Assembly: GCF_900111875.1 (NCBI RefSeq)
Contig: NZ_FOJU01000004.1
Span: forward strand, 248,001 to 312,000
Origin: Poseidonocella pacifica
Lineage (GTDB): Bacteria > Pseudomonadota > Alphaproteobacteria > Rhodobacterales > Rhodobacteraceae
Direction of reading: 5' to 3'
Length of the DNA stretch: 64,000 nucleotides
Shown: piece by piece, positions 27,253 to 36,161 of the stretch
Numbering within the stretch: the first letter of the stretch is position 1
Layout: every line of letters starts with the position of its first letter
The notes under the pieces: model-generated
Seen by the model: the letters and a program-made list of their open reading frames with translations, nothing else
What the model was told of the DNA's origin: nothing
Databases searched by the model: none
Translations under genes and position numbers: made by a program

Positions 27253-27879
27253 TCAGCCTGCGTTCGGAGCATCGGGCTTTGCAAATACGTAACGGCCGAT
27301 CAGGATCATCTGCGCATAAATCCAAGCCTCCAGGGCGCGCTGAAAAAGGCCTTGGGCGTCCGGCCAAAGGGCAATCGCAGCATAAAAGCAGGCCCCGACC
27401 AGAGCCGTCGCCAAACTGATCGACCGCAATGTCCTGCTCTGCCAAACGGCGAAACTGAGGAGCAATACGCCAAGTATGGCAATTGGATAGGCGATGGTCG
27501 CAATTGTCATATGAGCCACGTGAGAGAGGCTGGGGGCGCTGTTGGCACCGTCCCACCTGCATCCCGCATCACATGGCAGAAACGCCGCGGCTAAAAGCAG
27601 AATGGCATAGCTCGACAGTAGCAGGAGAGACATCAGGGCGCGTCTTGGCGCAGAGAGGTACCCCTTGAGTTCTGCGATAAATGCCAGAAGCAAAAGTTCG
27701 GTCGGAATGAATACGCCGTAGTTCGTCCAGTCCTTGTAGGGCGCGTCCTCTGCGCCAAGCGCGCTCATGAATTGGCTGACGTGGGAATAGTTGGCGGTCA
27801 GGGCCCCGATGAGTGTAACGCCGCCCGCCAACCACACACCGCTGAGAACCGGCAAGACGATGAGCGCGTATGGTCGCAT
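27253..27879 (-). CDS. DUF998-family membrane protein
   Basis: A 208-residue protein with six hydrophobic segments. The DUF998 look is given by YSHVSQFMSALGA, LLLAAAFLPCDAGC and LSHVAHMTIATIAYPIAILG. The function is unknown. The frame stays open to 28101, but the start at 27879 (MRPYALIVLPVL) places the first helix at the N-terminus; an upstream start would add a non-hydrophobic extension. It is divergent from the sorbosone-dehydrogenase-like gene. Confidence 0.78.
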   Translation of the reverse strand: MRPYALIVLPVLSGVWLAGGVTLIGALTANYSHVSQFMSALGAEDAPYKDWTNYGVFIPTELLLLAFIAELKGYLSAPRRALMSLLLLSSYAILLLAAAFLPCDAGCRWDGANSAPSLSHVAHMTIATIAYPIAILGVLLLSFAVWQSRTLRSISLATALVGACFYAAIALWPDAQGLFQRALEAWIYAQMILIGRYVFAKPDAPNAG

Positions 27880-28048
27880 CCTGCGCAGGTATGATAGCAA
27901 ATCGTTGTTCCAGTCGTGAGAGCCATTTGCAGATGGCGGAAGGTAGAGGCATTCGCCGCCGATAGGCAACGACACGCGCGGGAAAGTTGCTGTAACCCCC
28001 GCCCAATCGCCGCTAGATTGCCCGCAAACGAAAGCGTGAGGCGGATCA

Positions 28049-29338
28049 ATGGAATTCATGGCGAAGGCAACGGCTCTGGTCGGCGGAACAGTGGCGCTCA
28101 TGCGCCGAATGGGATCGCCGAAGCATCAGGCGATGGGTTCGGCGCCCGAGATACCCGAAGCGAAATCGCAGGGTATCATGACGCTGAAAATGCCTGTCGC
28201 GCATGGTTGGGCCCATGGGCATGTGCCGACCTGCGCACCGGGGCTCAAGGTAAATGCCTTTGCCTCCGGGCTTGATCATCCGCGCTGGATCGAAGTGCTG
28301 CCGAATGGTGACGTGCTCGTGGCGGAATCCAAGGAACAACCCAGTGCGCCGAGGACACTCATGGATCACGCGGCTCAGGCTACGATGCGCCGGGTCAAGG
28401 CCATCGGCATCAGCGCCAACCGGGTGACGCTCTGGCGGGATGCCGACGGAGATGGCGCGGCCGAGATGCGCGAAGTGTTTGTGGAAGGGCAGAATCAGCC
28501 GTTCGGAATGGCGCTCATCGGAGAGAAGTTTTACCTCGGCAACACCGATGGCATTGTTGTTTTCGACTACAAGTCCGGCGACACGTCGCTGACGGGTCCG
28601 GGTCGAAAGCTGGTGGATTTCAAGCCGGGCGGGCATTGGACCCGCAGCCTGATCACCTCGCCCGACGGCACCAAGATTTACGCCGGCGTAGGCTCGCTGT
28701 CGAATATCGGTGATCAGGGCATGGAGGTCGAGGAAGGGCGCGCGGCGATTTGGGAGCTTGACGTCGAAGCCGAAACGGCACGGATCTTCGCATCGGGATT
28801 GCGCAACGCGGTCGGTACGGCATGGGAGCCCTCCACCGGGGCGCTTTGGACGGTGGTGAATGAGCGCGATGGCCTTGGCGACGAAACTCCGCCTGACTAC
28901 CTGACCACGGTCGTGGACGGCGGTTTTTACGGTTGGCCCTATTGCTATTGGGGCGATACGGTCGACGATCGCGTCCCGCAAGATCCCGAACTTGTCGCGC
29001 GCGCCATAAAGCCTGATTATGCTCTGGGCGGTCATACAGCCTCGCTGGGTCTTTGCTGGATGCCTGAGGGGACGTTGCCCGGTTTTGGCGACGGAATGGT
29101 CATCGGCCAGCATGGTTCGTGGAACCGGTCAAAGCTCAGCGGGTACAAGTTGATCTTCGTGCCTTTTGCGAACGGGGCCCCGAGCGGCCCGCCCCGCGAT
29201 ATCCTGAGCGGATTCCTGTCCGAGGACGAAAAGCTCGCTTATGGCCGGCCCGTGGGCGTGGCGATCGGCCCGGATGGAAAATCCTTGCTCATGGCCGATG
29301 ATGTCGGCGATGTCATATGGCGGGTGACCGGAGCCTGA
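28049..29338 (+). CDS. PQQ-dependent sorbosone dehydrogenase-like protein
   Basis: A 429-residue protein of the GSDH/sorbosone-dehydrogenase beta-propeller family: GLDHPRWIEVLPNGDVLVAES, NQPFGMALIGEKFYLGNTDG, FASGLRNAVGTAWEP, NERDGLGDETPPDYL and IGQHGSWNRS. Such enzymes are often periplasmic quinoproteins oxidising sugars or aldehydes, using PQQ. The N-terminus has only a short hydrophobic segment (ATALVGGTVALM), so it may be a membrane anchor. ATG 28049 follows a GAGG at 8-bp spacing. No cytochrome partner is adjacent; the next gene is a regulator. Confidence 0.88.
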   Translation: MEFMAKATALVGGTVALMRRMGSPKHQAMGSAPEIPEAKSQGIMTLKMPVAHGWAHGHVPTCAPGLKVNAFASGLDHPRWIEVLPNGDVLVAESKEQPSAPRTLMDHAAQATMRRVKAIGISANRVTLWRDADGDGAAEMREVFVEGQNQPFGMALIGEKFYLGNTDGIVVFDYKSGDTSLTGPGRKLVDFKPGGHWTRSLITSPDGTKIYAGVGSLSNIGDQGMEVEEGRAAIWELDVEAETARIFASGLRNAVGTAWEPSTGALWTVVNERDGLGDETPPDYLTTVVDGGFYGWPYCYWGDTVDDRVPQDPELVARAIKPDYALGGHTASLGLCWMPEGTLPGFGDGMVIGQHGSWNRSKLSGYKLIFVPFANGAPSGPPRDILSGFLSEDEKLAYGRPVGVAIGPDGKSLLMADDVGDVIWRVTGA

Positions 29339-29459
29339 TCGACAGGCGAATTTTCGTATCGCGGCCAAGATTTCGGTAGGCCCCGGTCCAACCTCGCGGT
29401 TGCGGCGTTCATCCTGAGCGCAGCGATGCGTCTGTTAAGTTGCCAGGATACGCCCCCGC

Positions 29460-30122
29460 ATGAAGAAAACCGGAGCCGATAAGATCACAGCCGCCTCGGG
29501 GACCAAGCTCACGCAGGATCCACACGCCCTGCGCGAGGGAAGGGAAAAGAACCTTGAAGTCGCGATCGGGCGACAGGTCCGAGAATTGCGCAAGCGGCAG
29601 AGGATGACCGGAGGGGACCTCGCCGCCAAGACAGGGCTCTCGGCGGGGATGCTGTCGAAAATCGAGAACGGCGTGATTTCACCATCGCTCAACACGCTCC
29701 AGACGCTGGCCGATGCGCTCAGCGTGCCGTTCCTACAGCTCTTTCAGGGGTATGAAGAGCGACGCGGCGCGATGCATGTCAAAGCAGGGGACGGTGTTGA
29801 GATCGAGCGGGAAGGTACACGCGCCGGGCATCAGTACCACCTGCTTGGTCACATCGGCTCCAACAGGTCTGGGGTTGTGGTAGAGCCCTATCTGATCGTG
29901 CTGACAACAGAGAGCGATCGGTTTCCTACCTTCCAGCACGAAGGCATCGAGTTCCTCTATTTCCTCGAAGGGGTAGTCGAATATCGTCATGGCGAGCAAA
30001 TTTACCTGATGGAACCGGGGGACAGCCTTCTGTTCGATGCCGACGCGCCGCACGGTCCCGAGACTCTTGTCTCGCTCCCCATACGCTACCTCTCGATCAT
30101 CACCTACCCGCAGGAAAGTTGA
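29460..30122 (+). CDS. XRE-family regulator with C-terminal cupin
   Basis: A 220-residue regulator with an N-terminal helix-turn-helix (about residues 37-92: IGRQVRELRKRQRMTGGDLAAKTG, LSKIENGVISPSLNTLQTLADAL) and a C-terminal cupin (GIEFLYFLEGVVEYRHGEQIYLMEPGDSLLFDADAPHGP). Such HTH/cupin proteins sense small molecules through the barrel. It lies directly upstream of mgsA in the same direction, so it is the best candidate regulator of the N-methylglutamate operon; this is inference from position. Confidence 0.9.
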   Translation: MKKTGADKITAASGTKLTQDPHALREGREKNLEVAIGRQVRELRKRQRMTGGDLAAKTGLSAGMLSKIENGVISPSLNTLQTLADALSVPFLQLFQGYEERRGAMHVKAGDGVEIEREGTRAGHQYHLLGHIGSNRSGVVVEPYLIVLTTESDRFPTFQHEGIEFLYFLEGVVEYRHGEQIYLMEPGDSLLFDADAPHGPETLVSLPIRYLSIITYPQES

Positions 30123-30252
30123 GCCCTGATCTGATCGAAATCTGTGCAGATGCCTGAAGTTTGCCGAGAAATAGGGCGGCGATGGCGAGAATCCGACGCC
30201 TCCGCCCACAATCTGGCGCAGACGATAAAATATTCATTGAGAGGCAATAAGT

Positions 30253-30291
30253 TTTCCCATTAGGAAAGTTTCAGTGCGAGGTAGCTGAAAC
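30253..30291 (+). promoter_or_regulatory. Dyad sites upstream of mgsA
   Basis: Two inverted repeats sit just before the mgsA ribosome-binding site: TTTCC-N5-GGAAA (30253-30267) and GTTTCAG-N10-CTGAAAC (30268-30291). The 181-bp gap is AT-rich at 30225-30270. They may be operators for the upstream XRE/cupin protein or leader hairpins. Confidence 0.4.
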
Positions 30292-30303
30292 AAGGGGAAA
30301 GCG

Positions 30304-31194
30304 ATGTGTGGCATTGTTGGGCTGTTCCTGAAGAAGGATGCCATGCGCCCTCAGCTTGGCGACATGCTGACCGATATGCTCATCACCATGACGGATCGCG
30401 GCCCCGATAGCGCGGGCATCGCAATCTACGGTGAGGCGGTGCCGGGCGCGGTGAAGATCACGGTGCAATCCGACACGCCGGACGCCTCCTTCGCCGGGCT
30501 CGCGGACGCGCTTTCGGACGCGCTTGGCGCGCAGGTGGCTGTGCGCACCATCAGTACCCATGCGATCGTCACGGTTCCCGCAGAACAAAGCGCGCGGGCG
30601 ACCGCGGTGATGGAGGCGCGGGGGCTGCGTGTCATGGGGTCTGGCGAGACCATGGAAATTTACAAAGAAGTGGGTCTGCCGCGCGACGTGGCAGACCGTT
30701 TCGGCTTGCGCGATATGGGCGGAAGCCACGGGATCGGTCACACCCGGATGGCAACGGAGTCTGCTGTCACGACATTGGGGGCGCATCCGTTTTCCACCGC
30801 CGACGATCAGTGCCTCGTCCACAACGGCTCCCTCTCGAACCACAACCGCATGCGCAGGGTGTTGGAGCGCAAGGGGGTCCGGACCCGTTCGGAAAACGAT
30901 ACCGAAGTGGGGGCGGCGTACATCTCGTGGCGCGTTGCCGAAGGTGCAAGCCTTGGGGAAGCCTTGGAAGGGACGCTCAAGGACCTCGACGGATTTTTCA
31001 CTTTCGTGGCCGGAACGCGAGACGGGTTCGGCGTGGTCCGCGACCCGATCGCCTGCAAGCCTGCGGTGATGGCTGAAACCGATGAATATGTCGCTTTCGC
31101 GTCGGAATACCGCGCCTTCGCCGATCTACCCGGGATCGAAGCTGCCCGAGTTTGGGAGCCCGAGCCCGCCACCGTCTATTTCTGGGAGCGCTGA
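30304..31194 (+). CDS. mgsA: N-methylglutamate synthase subunit A (glutamine amidotransferase type II)
   Basis: A 296-residue class II amidotransferase domain protein starting MCGIVGLF, where Cys2 is the N-terminal nucleophile after Met removal. The motifs GIGHTRMATESAVTTLGAHPF and DQCLVHNGSLSNHNRMRR match the GlxB/MgsA family. With MgsB and MgsC it forms the three-subunit enzyme that transfers the methylamine group of gamma-glutamylmethylamide to 2-oxoglutarate, making N-methylglutamate. A strong RBS (AAGGGGA) precedes it. MgsB follows 3 bp later. Confidence 0.93.
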   Translation: MCGIVGLFLKKDAMRPQLGDMLTDMLITMTDRGPDSAGIAIYGEAVPGAVKITVQSDTPDASFAGLADALSDALGAQVAVRTISTHAIVTVPAEQSARATAVMEARGLRVMGSGETMEIYKEVGLPRDVADRFGLRDMGGSHGIGHTRMATESAVTTLGAHPFSTADDQCLVHNGSLSNHNRMRRVLERKGVRTRSENDTEVGAAYISWRVAEGASLGEALEGTLKDLDGFFTFVAGTRDGFGVVRDPIACKPAVMAETDEYVAFASEYRAFADLPGIEAARVWEPEPATVYFWER

Positions 31195-31197
31195 TCC

Positions 31198-31884
31198 ATG
31201 GCCGTAACGCTCGATATGGCAAAGCTCGATTTGCGTGAGGTCAACACAGCCCTCCAATCGGCTGCCAAGACCCACAGCAACGACGCATATCTAATCGAAA
31301 ATCCTCGCGGAAGTCATGCCATGGCCTGCGGTCTGGATGGCGCGCTCGATGTGACGATCAAAGGCTCCACCGGCTATTATTGCGCCGGCATGAACAAGGA
31401 GGCGCGTGTCACCGTCGACGGTTCGGCCGGGCCGGGCGTTGCGGAAAACATGATGTCGGGCATCGTGACGATTGCGGGCGATGCCTCGCAATATGCGGGG
31501 GCCACGGGACACGGGGGGCTGCTTAATATCAAGGGCAATGCCTCCTCCCGCTGCGGGATCTCGATGAAGGGGATCGACATCGTGGTGCATGGAAACATCG
31601 GCCACATGTCCGCCTTCATGGCGCAAAAGGGCAACCTAGTCGTGCTCGGCGATGCGGGCGACGCGCTTGGGGACAGCCTTTATGAGGCGCGGCTCTTTGT
31701 GCGCGGAAAGGTCAAGAGCCTTGGGGCCGACTGCATCGAAAAGGAAATGCGCCCTGAGCATCTGAAGATGCTCGCCGAGCTGCTGGAGCGAGCCGGAGCG
31801 GATGCCAGCCCCGAAGAGTTCCGCCGCTATGGCTCCGCCCGCAAGCTCTATCATTTCAACATCGATCACGCAGACGAATACTGA
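31198..31884 (+). CDS. mgsB: N-methylglutamate synthase subunit B (GlxC-like)
   Basis: A 228-residue protein corresponding to the C-terminal GXGXG beta-helix domain of glutamate synthase. Repeated short strands with Gly at turns (GALDVTIKGSTGYYCAGMNKEA, GIVTIAGDASQYAGATGHGGLLNIKGNAS) are visible throughout. It links the amidotransferase and FMN subunits. The start ATG overlaps an NcoI-like context right after the mgsA stop. Confidence 0.93.
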   Translation: MAVTLDMAKLDLREVNTALQSAAKTHSNDAYLIENPRGSHAMACGLDGALDVTIKGSTGYYCAGMNKEARVTVDGSAGPGVAENMMSGIVTIAGDASQYAGATGHGGLLNIKGNASSRCGISMKGIDIVVHGNIGHMSAFMAQKGNLVVLGDAGDALGDSLYEARLFVRGKVKSLGADCIEKEMRPEHLKMLAELLERAGADASPEEFRRYGSARKLYHFNIDHADEY

Positions 31885-31894
31885 GGAGCGCGAC

Positions 31895-33220
31895 ATGGCC
31901 AAGACACCCCAGACCGAGCCGCGCCAGTCGTGGACATTCTCGAACGACGTCAACTCGGAGATACGGCGCGCGGCGGCCACCGGCATCTATGACATTCGCG
32001 GCGGCGGGGCGAAGCGCCGGGTCCCGCATTTCGACGACCTGCTTTTTTTGGGTGCCTCGATGAGCCGCTACCCGCTCGAAGGGTATCGCGAGAAATGCGA
32101 TACGTCAGTGACACTCGGGACGCGCTTTGCCAAAAAGCCGATCGAGTTGAAGATCCCCGTCACCATCGCCGGGATGTCCTTCGGTGCGCTTTCGGGCCAC
32201 GCCAAGGAAGCCTTGGGGCGCGGGGCCACTATGGCCGGAACCTCGACCACCACAGGGGACGGGGGAATGACGGAAGAGGAGCGCGGCCATTCGGAGAAGC
32301 TGGTCTATCAGTACTTGCCGAGCCGTTATGGCATGAACCCGGACGATCTGCGCCGCGCGGATGCGATCGAAGTGGTGGTGGGACAGGGTGCGAAGCCCGG
32401 CGGCGGCGGGATGCTTCTGGGTCAAAAGATCACCGAACGGGTCGCTGGAATGCGCGACCTTCCTGTCGGGATCGACCAGCGCTCTGCGTGTCGGCATCCC
32501 GATTGGACCGGGCCGGACGATCTGGAGATCAAGATCCTCGAGCTTCGTGAAATCACCAACTGGGAAAAGCCGATTTATATCAAGATCGGCGGCGCCCGGC
32601 CCTATTACGATACCGCGCTTGCGGTGAAGGCCGGTGCCGATGTCGTCGTGCTGGATGGAATGCAGGGCGGAACGGCCGCAACACAGGATGTTTTCATCGA
32701 AAATGTGGGTCAGCCGACGCTCGCGTGTATCCGCCCGGCGGTGAAGGCCCTGCAGGATCTGGGAATGCACCGGGAGGTCCAACTCGTTGTATCGGGGGGT
32801 ATTCGCACGGGTGCGGATGTCGCCAAGGCTCTGGCGCTTGGGGCGGATGCTGTGGCGATCGGGACGGCCGCGCTCGTCGCGCTTGGCGACAACGATCCCA
32901 AATGGGAAGCCGAGTATCAAAAGCTTGGCACGACCACCGGCGCTTATGATGATTGGCACGAAGGGCGCGATCCTGCGGGCATAACTACGCAGGACCCCGA
33001 CCTCATGGCGCGGCTCGACCCCATCGAAGCAGGGCGGAGGCTGCGCAACTATCTCAACGTGCTGACGCTCGAATGTCAGACCTTGGCCCGGGCCTGCGGC
33101 AAGAGCCACGTGCATAACCTCGAACCGGAGGACCTTTGCGCCCTGACGATAGAAGCGGCGGCGATGGCCGGCGTGCCGCTGGCGGGCACGTCATGGATCC
33201 CCGGGCAATCTGGTTTCTGA
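31895..33220 (+). CDS. mgsC: N-methylglutamate synthase subunit C (FMN/glutamate synthase domain)
   Basis: A 441-residue subunit resembling the FMN-binding TIM barrel of glutamate synthase. Motifs include PVTIAGMSFGALSGHAKEALGRG, GQGAKPGGGGMLLGQKI, GADVVVLDGMQGGTAATQD and a flavin phosphate-binding GGIRTGADVAKALALGADAVAIGTAALVALG. The start at 31895 follows TGAGGAGCG 10 bp after mgsB; the upstream in-frame ATG at 31802 lies inside mgsB. It catalyses the final synthase half-reaction on 2-oxoglutarate. Confidence 0.94.
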   Translation: MAKTPQTEPRQSWTFSNDVNSEIRRAAATGIYDIRGGGAKRRVPHFDDLLFLGASMSRYPLEGYREKCDTSVTLGTRFAKKPIELKIPVTIAGMSFGALSGHAKEALGRGATMAGTSTTTGDGGMTEEERGHSEKLVYQYLPSRYGMNPDDLRRADAIEVVVGQGAKPGGGGMLLGQKITERVAGMRDLPVGIDQRSACRHPDWTGPDDLEIKILELREITNWEKPIYIKIGGARPYYDTALAVKAGADVVVLDGMQGGTAATQDVFIENVGQPTLACIRPAVKALQDLGMHREVQLVVSGGIRTGADVAKALALGADAVAIGTAALVALGDNDPKWEAEYQKLGTTTGAYDDWHEGRDPAGITTQDPDLMARLDPIEAGRRLRNYLNVLTLECQTLARACGKSHVHNLEPEDLCALTIEAAAMAGVPLAGTSWIPGQSGF

Positions 33221-33273
33221 TCTGCCGATGACCGTGCCGCCGGAGCCAAGAACGAACAAAAGGGATTGATGAC

Positions 33274-34593
33274 ATGACAGATCTGGCCGCATTTGCCCGG
33301 GAGAAGGGCGTCAAATACTTCATGATCTCCTTCACCGACCTTTTCGGGGGGCAGCGGGCGAAACTCGTCCCCGCCCAAGCGATTGAGGGCATGGTCGAAG
33401 ACGGCGCAGGATTTGCAGGCTTCGCCACGTGGCTCGACATGACCCCGGCTCATCCCGACATGCTGGCCGTGCCCGATCCCGCAACGGTGATCCAACTGCC
33501 GTGGAAGAAGGACGTGGCTTGGGTTGCCGCCAATCCAATCATGGAGGGGGAGGATGTGGCTCAGGCACCACGCAACGTGCTGCGGCGGCTGGTGGATGAC
33601 GCAGCGGAGATGGGCCTGAGGGTCATGACTGGTGTCGAGGCGGAGTTTTTCTTGCTGACCCCCGAAGGTGACCGGATTTCCGACCCGGCGGATACGGCGG
33701 AGAAGCCCTGCTATGATCAGCAGGCCGTGATGCGGCGCTATGACGTGATTGCCGAGGTCTGTGACTACATGCTCGAGCTTGGCTGGGGCCCCTATCAGAA
33801 CGACCACGAGGACGCGAATGGCCAGTTCGAAATGAATTGGGAATTCGCCGACGCGCTGGTCACCGCAGACCGGCACAGCTTTTTCAAATTCATGGTCAAA
33901 TCCGTCGCCGAGAAGCACGGGCTTCGCGCGACATTCATGCCCAAGCCGGTCGAAGGCCTCACCGGAAACGGCTGTCATGCCCATATCTCGGTCTGGGATC
34001 AGAGCGGGGAAACCAACGTGTTCGCCACGGACAAGGGCACCGGTCCCACGGCGGAGTTGGGCCTTTCGGAGCAAGGCGCGCAGTTCCTCGGCGGGATCAT
34101 GAAACACGCCGAGGCGCTTGCCGCCATAACCAATCCAACCGTCAACAGCTACAAGCGCATCAACGCGCCGCGCACCACATCGGGGGCCACCTGGGCGCCC
34201 AATACGGTCACTTGGACGGGGAACAACCGGACACACATGGTACGCGTTCCCGGACCGGGGCGTTTCGAATTGCGCCTGCCGGACGGGGCGGTAAACCCCT
34301 ACCTGCTTCAGGCCGTGATCATTGCGGCGGGTCTTTCTGGAATCCGATCAAAGGCCGACCCCGGGCCGCGTCATGACATCGATATGTATGCCGAAGGTCA
34401 TCTCGTGACGGATGCCCCGAAGCTGCCTCTCAATATGCTGGATGCTATTCGGCAGTTCGATGCGGATGCGGAGTTGAAGGCCATACTGGGGGAAGAGTTT
34501 TCAGGCTCCTACATGAAGATGAAGCTTCAGGAGTGGAACTCCTTCGTCGCGCACTTCTCCGCTTGGGAGCGTGAAACCACGCTCGATATTTGA
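33274..34593 (+). CDS. gmaS: Gamma-glutamylmethylamide synthetase
   Basis: A 439-residue glutamine synthetase-family (type III/GlnT-like) ATP-dependent ligase. The metal-binding Glu pair is in TGVEAEFF (120-126), another metal ligand in GQFEMNW (184-190), the ATP/ammonia region in GNGCHAH (231-237), and the glutamate/ATP clamp in NPTVNSYKRI and RFELRLPDGAVNPYL. Context (mgs and mgd genes on either side) identifies it as GmaS, which joins glutamate and methylamine, rather than a plain glutamine synthetase. It acts in the cytoplasm as the entry step of the N-methylglutamate pathway. Confidence 0.93.
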   Translation: MTDLAAFAREKGVKYFMISFTDLFGGQRAKLVPAQAIEGMVEDGAGFAGFATWLDMTPAHPDMLAVPDPATVIQLPWKKDVAWVAANPIMEGEDVAQAPRNVLRRLVDDAAEMGLRVMTGVEAEFFLLTPEGDRISDPADTAEKPCYDQQAVMRRYDVIAEVCDYMLELGWGPYQNDHEDANGQFEMNWEFADALVTADRHSFFKFMVKSVAEKHGLRATFMPKPVEGLTGNGCHAHISVWDQSGETNVFATDKGTGPTAELGLSEQGAQFLGGIMKHAEALAAITNPTVNSYKRINAPRTTSGATWAPNTVTWTGNNRTHMVRVPGPGRFELRLPDGAVNPYLLQAVIIAAGLSGIRSKADPGPRHDIDMYAEGHLVTDAPKLPLNMLDAIRQFDADAELKAILGEEFSGSYMKMKLQEWNSFVAHFSAWERETTLDI

Positions 34594-34609
34594 TCCATAG
34601 GACCCCGCC

Positions 34610-35860
34610 ATGCGTTTTTCAGGTTTGCGCGTTCTTGCCGAGGCCCTGACCGGTCACAAGGGCTGGGCGCCGCTTTGGCGCAATCCGGATCCCAAACCCG
34701 CCTATGACTATGTGATCATTGGCGGGGGCGGCCATGGGCTTGCGACGGCCTATTATCTTGCCCGTACCTTTCGGCAGGCGCGCATCTCGGTGCTGGAGAA
34801 GGGATGGCTCGGGTCCGGCAATGTGGGGCGAAACACGACGATCATCCGTTCCAACTATCTGCTGCCCGGAAATCAGCCATTCTACGAGTTCTCGATGAAG
34901 CTGTGGGAAGGGTTGGAGCAGGAGTTGAACTTCAACGCGATGGTGAGCCAGCGGGGCGTTCTCAACCTGTGCCACTCCGATGCGCAGCGAGATGCATTTC
35001 GGCGGCGCGGCAATGCCATGCGCATGTCGGGTGCGGATGCCGAACTGCTGGATGTCTCGGCGGTCCGCAAGATGGCGCCTTTCCTCAATTTCGACAACGC
35101 CCGCTTTCCGATCAAGGGCGGGCTTTTGCAACGGCGCGGGGGCACCGCGCGCCACGATGGTGTCGCGTGGGGATACGCGCGGGGCGCGGACATGGCCGGG
35201 GTGGACCTGATCCAGAATTGCGAGGTCACCGGGTTCTTCATTGAGAAGGGCCGCGTTCGCGGGGTGGAAACATCGCGGGGCTATATCAGCGCGGGCAAGG
35301 TCGGCGTCGCGGTCGCGGGTAATACCAGCCGTGTCATGGGGATGGCCGGCCTTCGTATGCCGATCGAGAGCCACGCGCTGCAAGCCTTCGTCACCGAAGG
35401 GCTGAAGCCCGTGATCCCCGGCGTCATCACCTTCGGCGCGGGGCACTTCTATATCAGCCAGTCCGACAAGGGCGGACTAGTTTTTGGCGGCGACATAGAG
35501 GGGTACGCCTCCTATGCGCAGCGGGGAAATCTGCCTGTCATGGAGGACGTCGTCGAGGGCGGCATGGCATTGATGCCCATGCTCGGGCGGGCGCGGCTTT
35601 TGCGCGCCTGGGGCGGGGTGGTCGATATGAGCATGGACGGCTCTCCGATCATTGACCGCACTCCTATCGAAGGCCTCTATCTGAACGGAGGGTGGTGCTA
35701 TGGCGGGTTCAAGGCAACCCCGGCCAGCGGGTATGCCTTTGCACATCTTCTCGCCAATGACAGCCCGCATCCCACGGCCCGTGCTTTCCGGCTGGACCGG
35801 TTTGAGCGGGGGTACATGATCGACGAAAAGGGCGCAGGCGCTGCGCCCCATTTGCATTGA
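34610..35860 (+). CDS. mgdA: N-methylglutamate dehydrogenase subunit A (SoxB-like)
   Basis: A 416-residue homologue of the sarcosine oxidase beta subunit. The FAD-binding motif YVIIGGGGHGLATAYYLA is at residues 34-51. His182 in GGTARHDGVAWGYA lies in the position of the histidine that covalently holds FMN in heterotetrameric sarcosine oxidase. It oxidises the N-methyl group of N-methylglutamate. Start 16 bp after gmaS; the next subunit follows after 10 bp. Confidence 0.93.
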   Translation: MRFSGLRVLAEALTGHKGWAPLWRNPDPKPAYDYVIIGGGGHGLATAYYLARTFRQARISVLEKGWLGSGNVGRNTTIIRSNYLLPGNQPFYEFSMKLWEGLEQELNFNAMVSQRGVLNLCHSDAQRDAFRRRGNAMRMSGADAELLDVSAVRKMAPFLNFDNARFPIKGGLLQRRGGTARHDGVAWGYARGADMAGVDLIQNCEVTGFFIEKGRVRGVETSRGYISAGKVGVAVAGNTSRVMGMAGLRMPIESHALQAFVTEGLKPVIPGVITFGAGHFYISQSDKGGLVFGGDIEGYASYAQRGNLPVMEDVVEGGMALMPMLGRARLLRAWGGVVDMSMDGSPIIDRTPIEGLYLNGGWCYGGFKATPASGYAFAHLLANDSPHPTARAFRLDRFERGYMIDEKGAGAAPHLH

Positions 35861-35870
35861 GGCCAAAGCG

Positions 35871-36161
35871 ATGCTGATCCCCCACCCCCTTCTCGGGCCC
35901 CGTGATGCGCAGGAGTTCACCTATCTCGGGGATGCAAAGCTGCTCGACCGGCCCGATGGCATGGCGCCGGGCGCGGCAGAGGCGTTCTTTGAGTACCTCT
36001 ACCTGCGCGACAACCGGGCCGGGGTCCACGAGGAGCTTTGGTTTCACGAGCAGGGGGACCGGGCGATCCTTCTGGTGACGCGGGACACCACCACGCATGA
36101 GATTCTCGGCGCGGTGCTGGCACGCGATGCCGTGTTGTCGCGGACGGGGGACGGCACATGA
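35871..36161 (+). CDS. mgdB: N-methylglutamate dehydrogenase subunit B (SoxD-like, cysteine-free)
   Basis: A 96-residue homologue of the sarcosine oxidase delta subunit, recognisable from MLIPHPLLGPRDAQEFTYLGDA and LLVTRDTTTHEILG. In sarcosine oxidase the delta subunit holds a zinc through three Cys and one His; here there is no Cys at all (IPHPLLG replaces the CxxCG, and GDR replaces GCR), while the His of WFHEQGDR remains. The subunit may be structural only. Its stop overlaps the mgdC start by 4 bp. Confidence 0.92.
   Translation: MLIPHPLLGPRDAQEFTYLGDAKLLDRPDGMAPGAAEAFFEYLYLRDNRAGVHEELWFHEQGDRAILLVTRDTTTHEILGAVLARDAVLSRTGDGT

Noticed and set aside
26537-28049. Integrated element bounded by tRNA-Pro 3'-end duplication
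   Set aside because: No second copy of the tRNA 3' end and no integrase or transposase frame is seen within the window.
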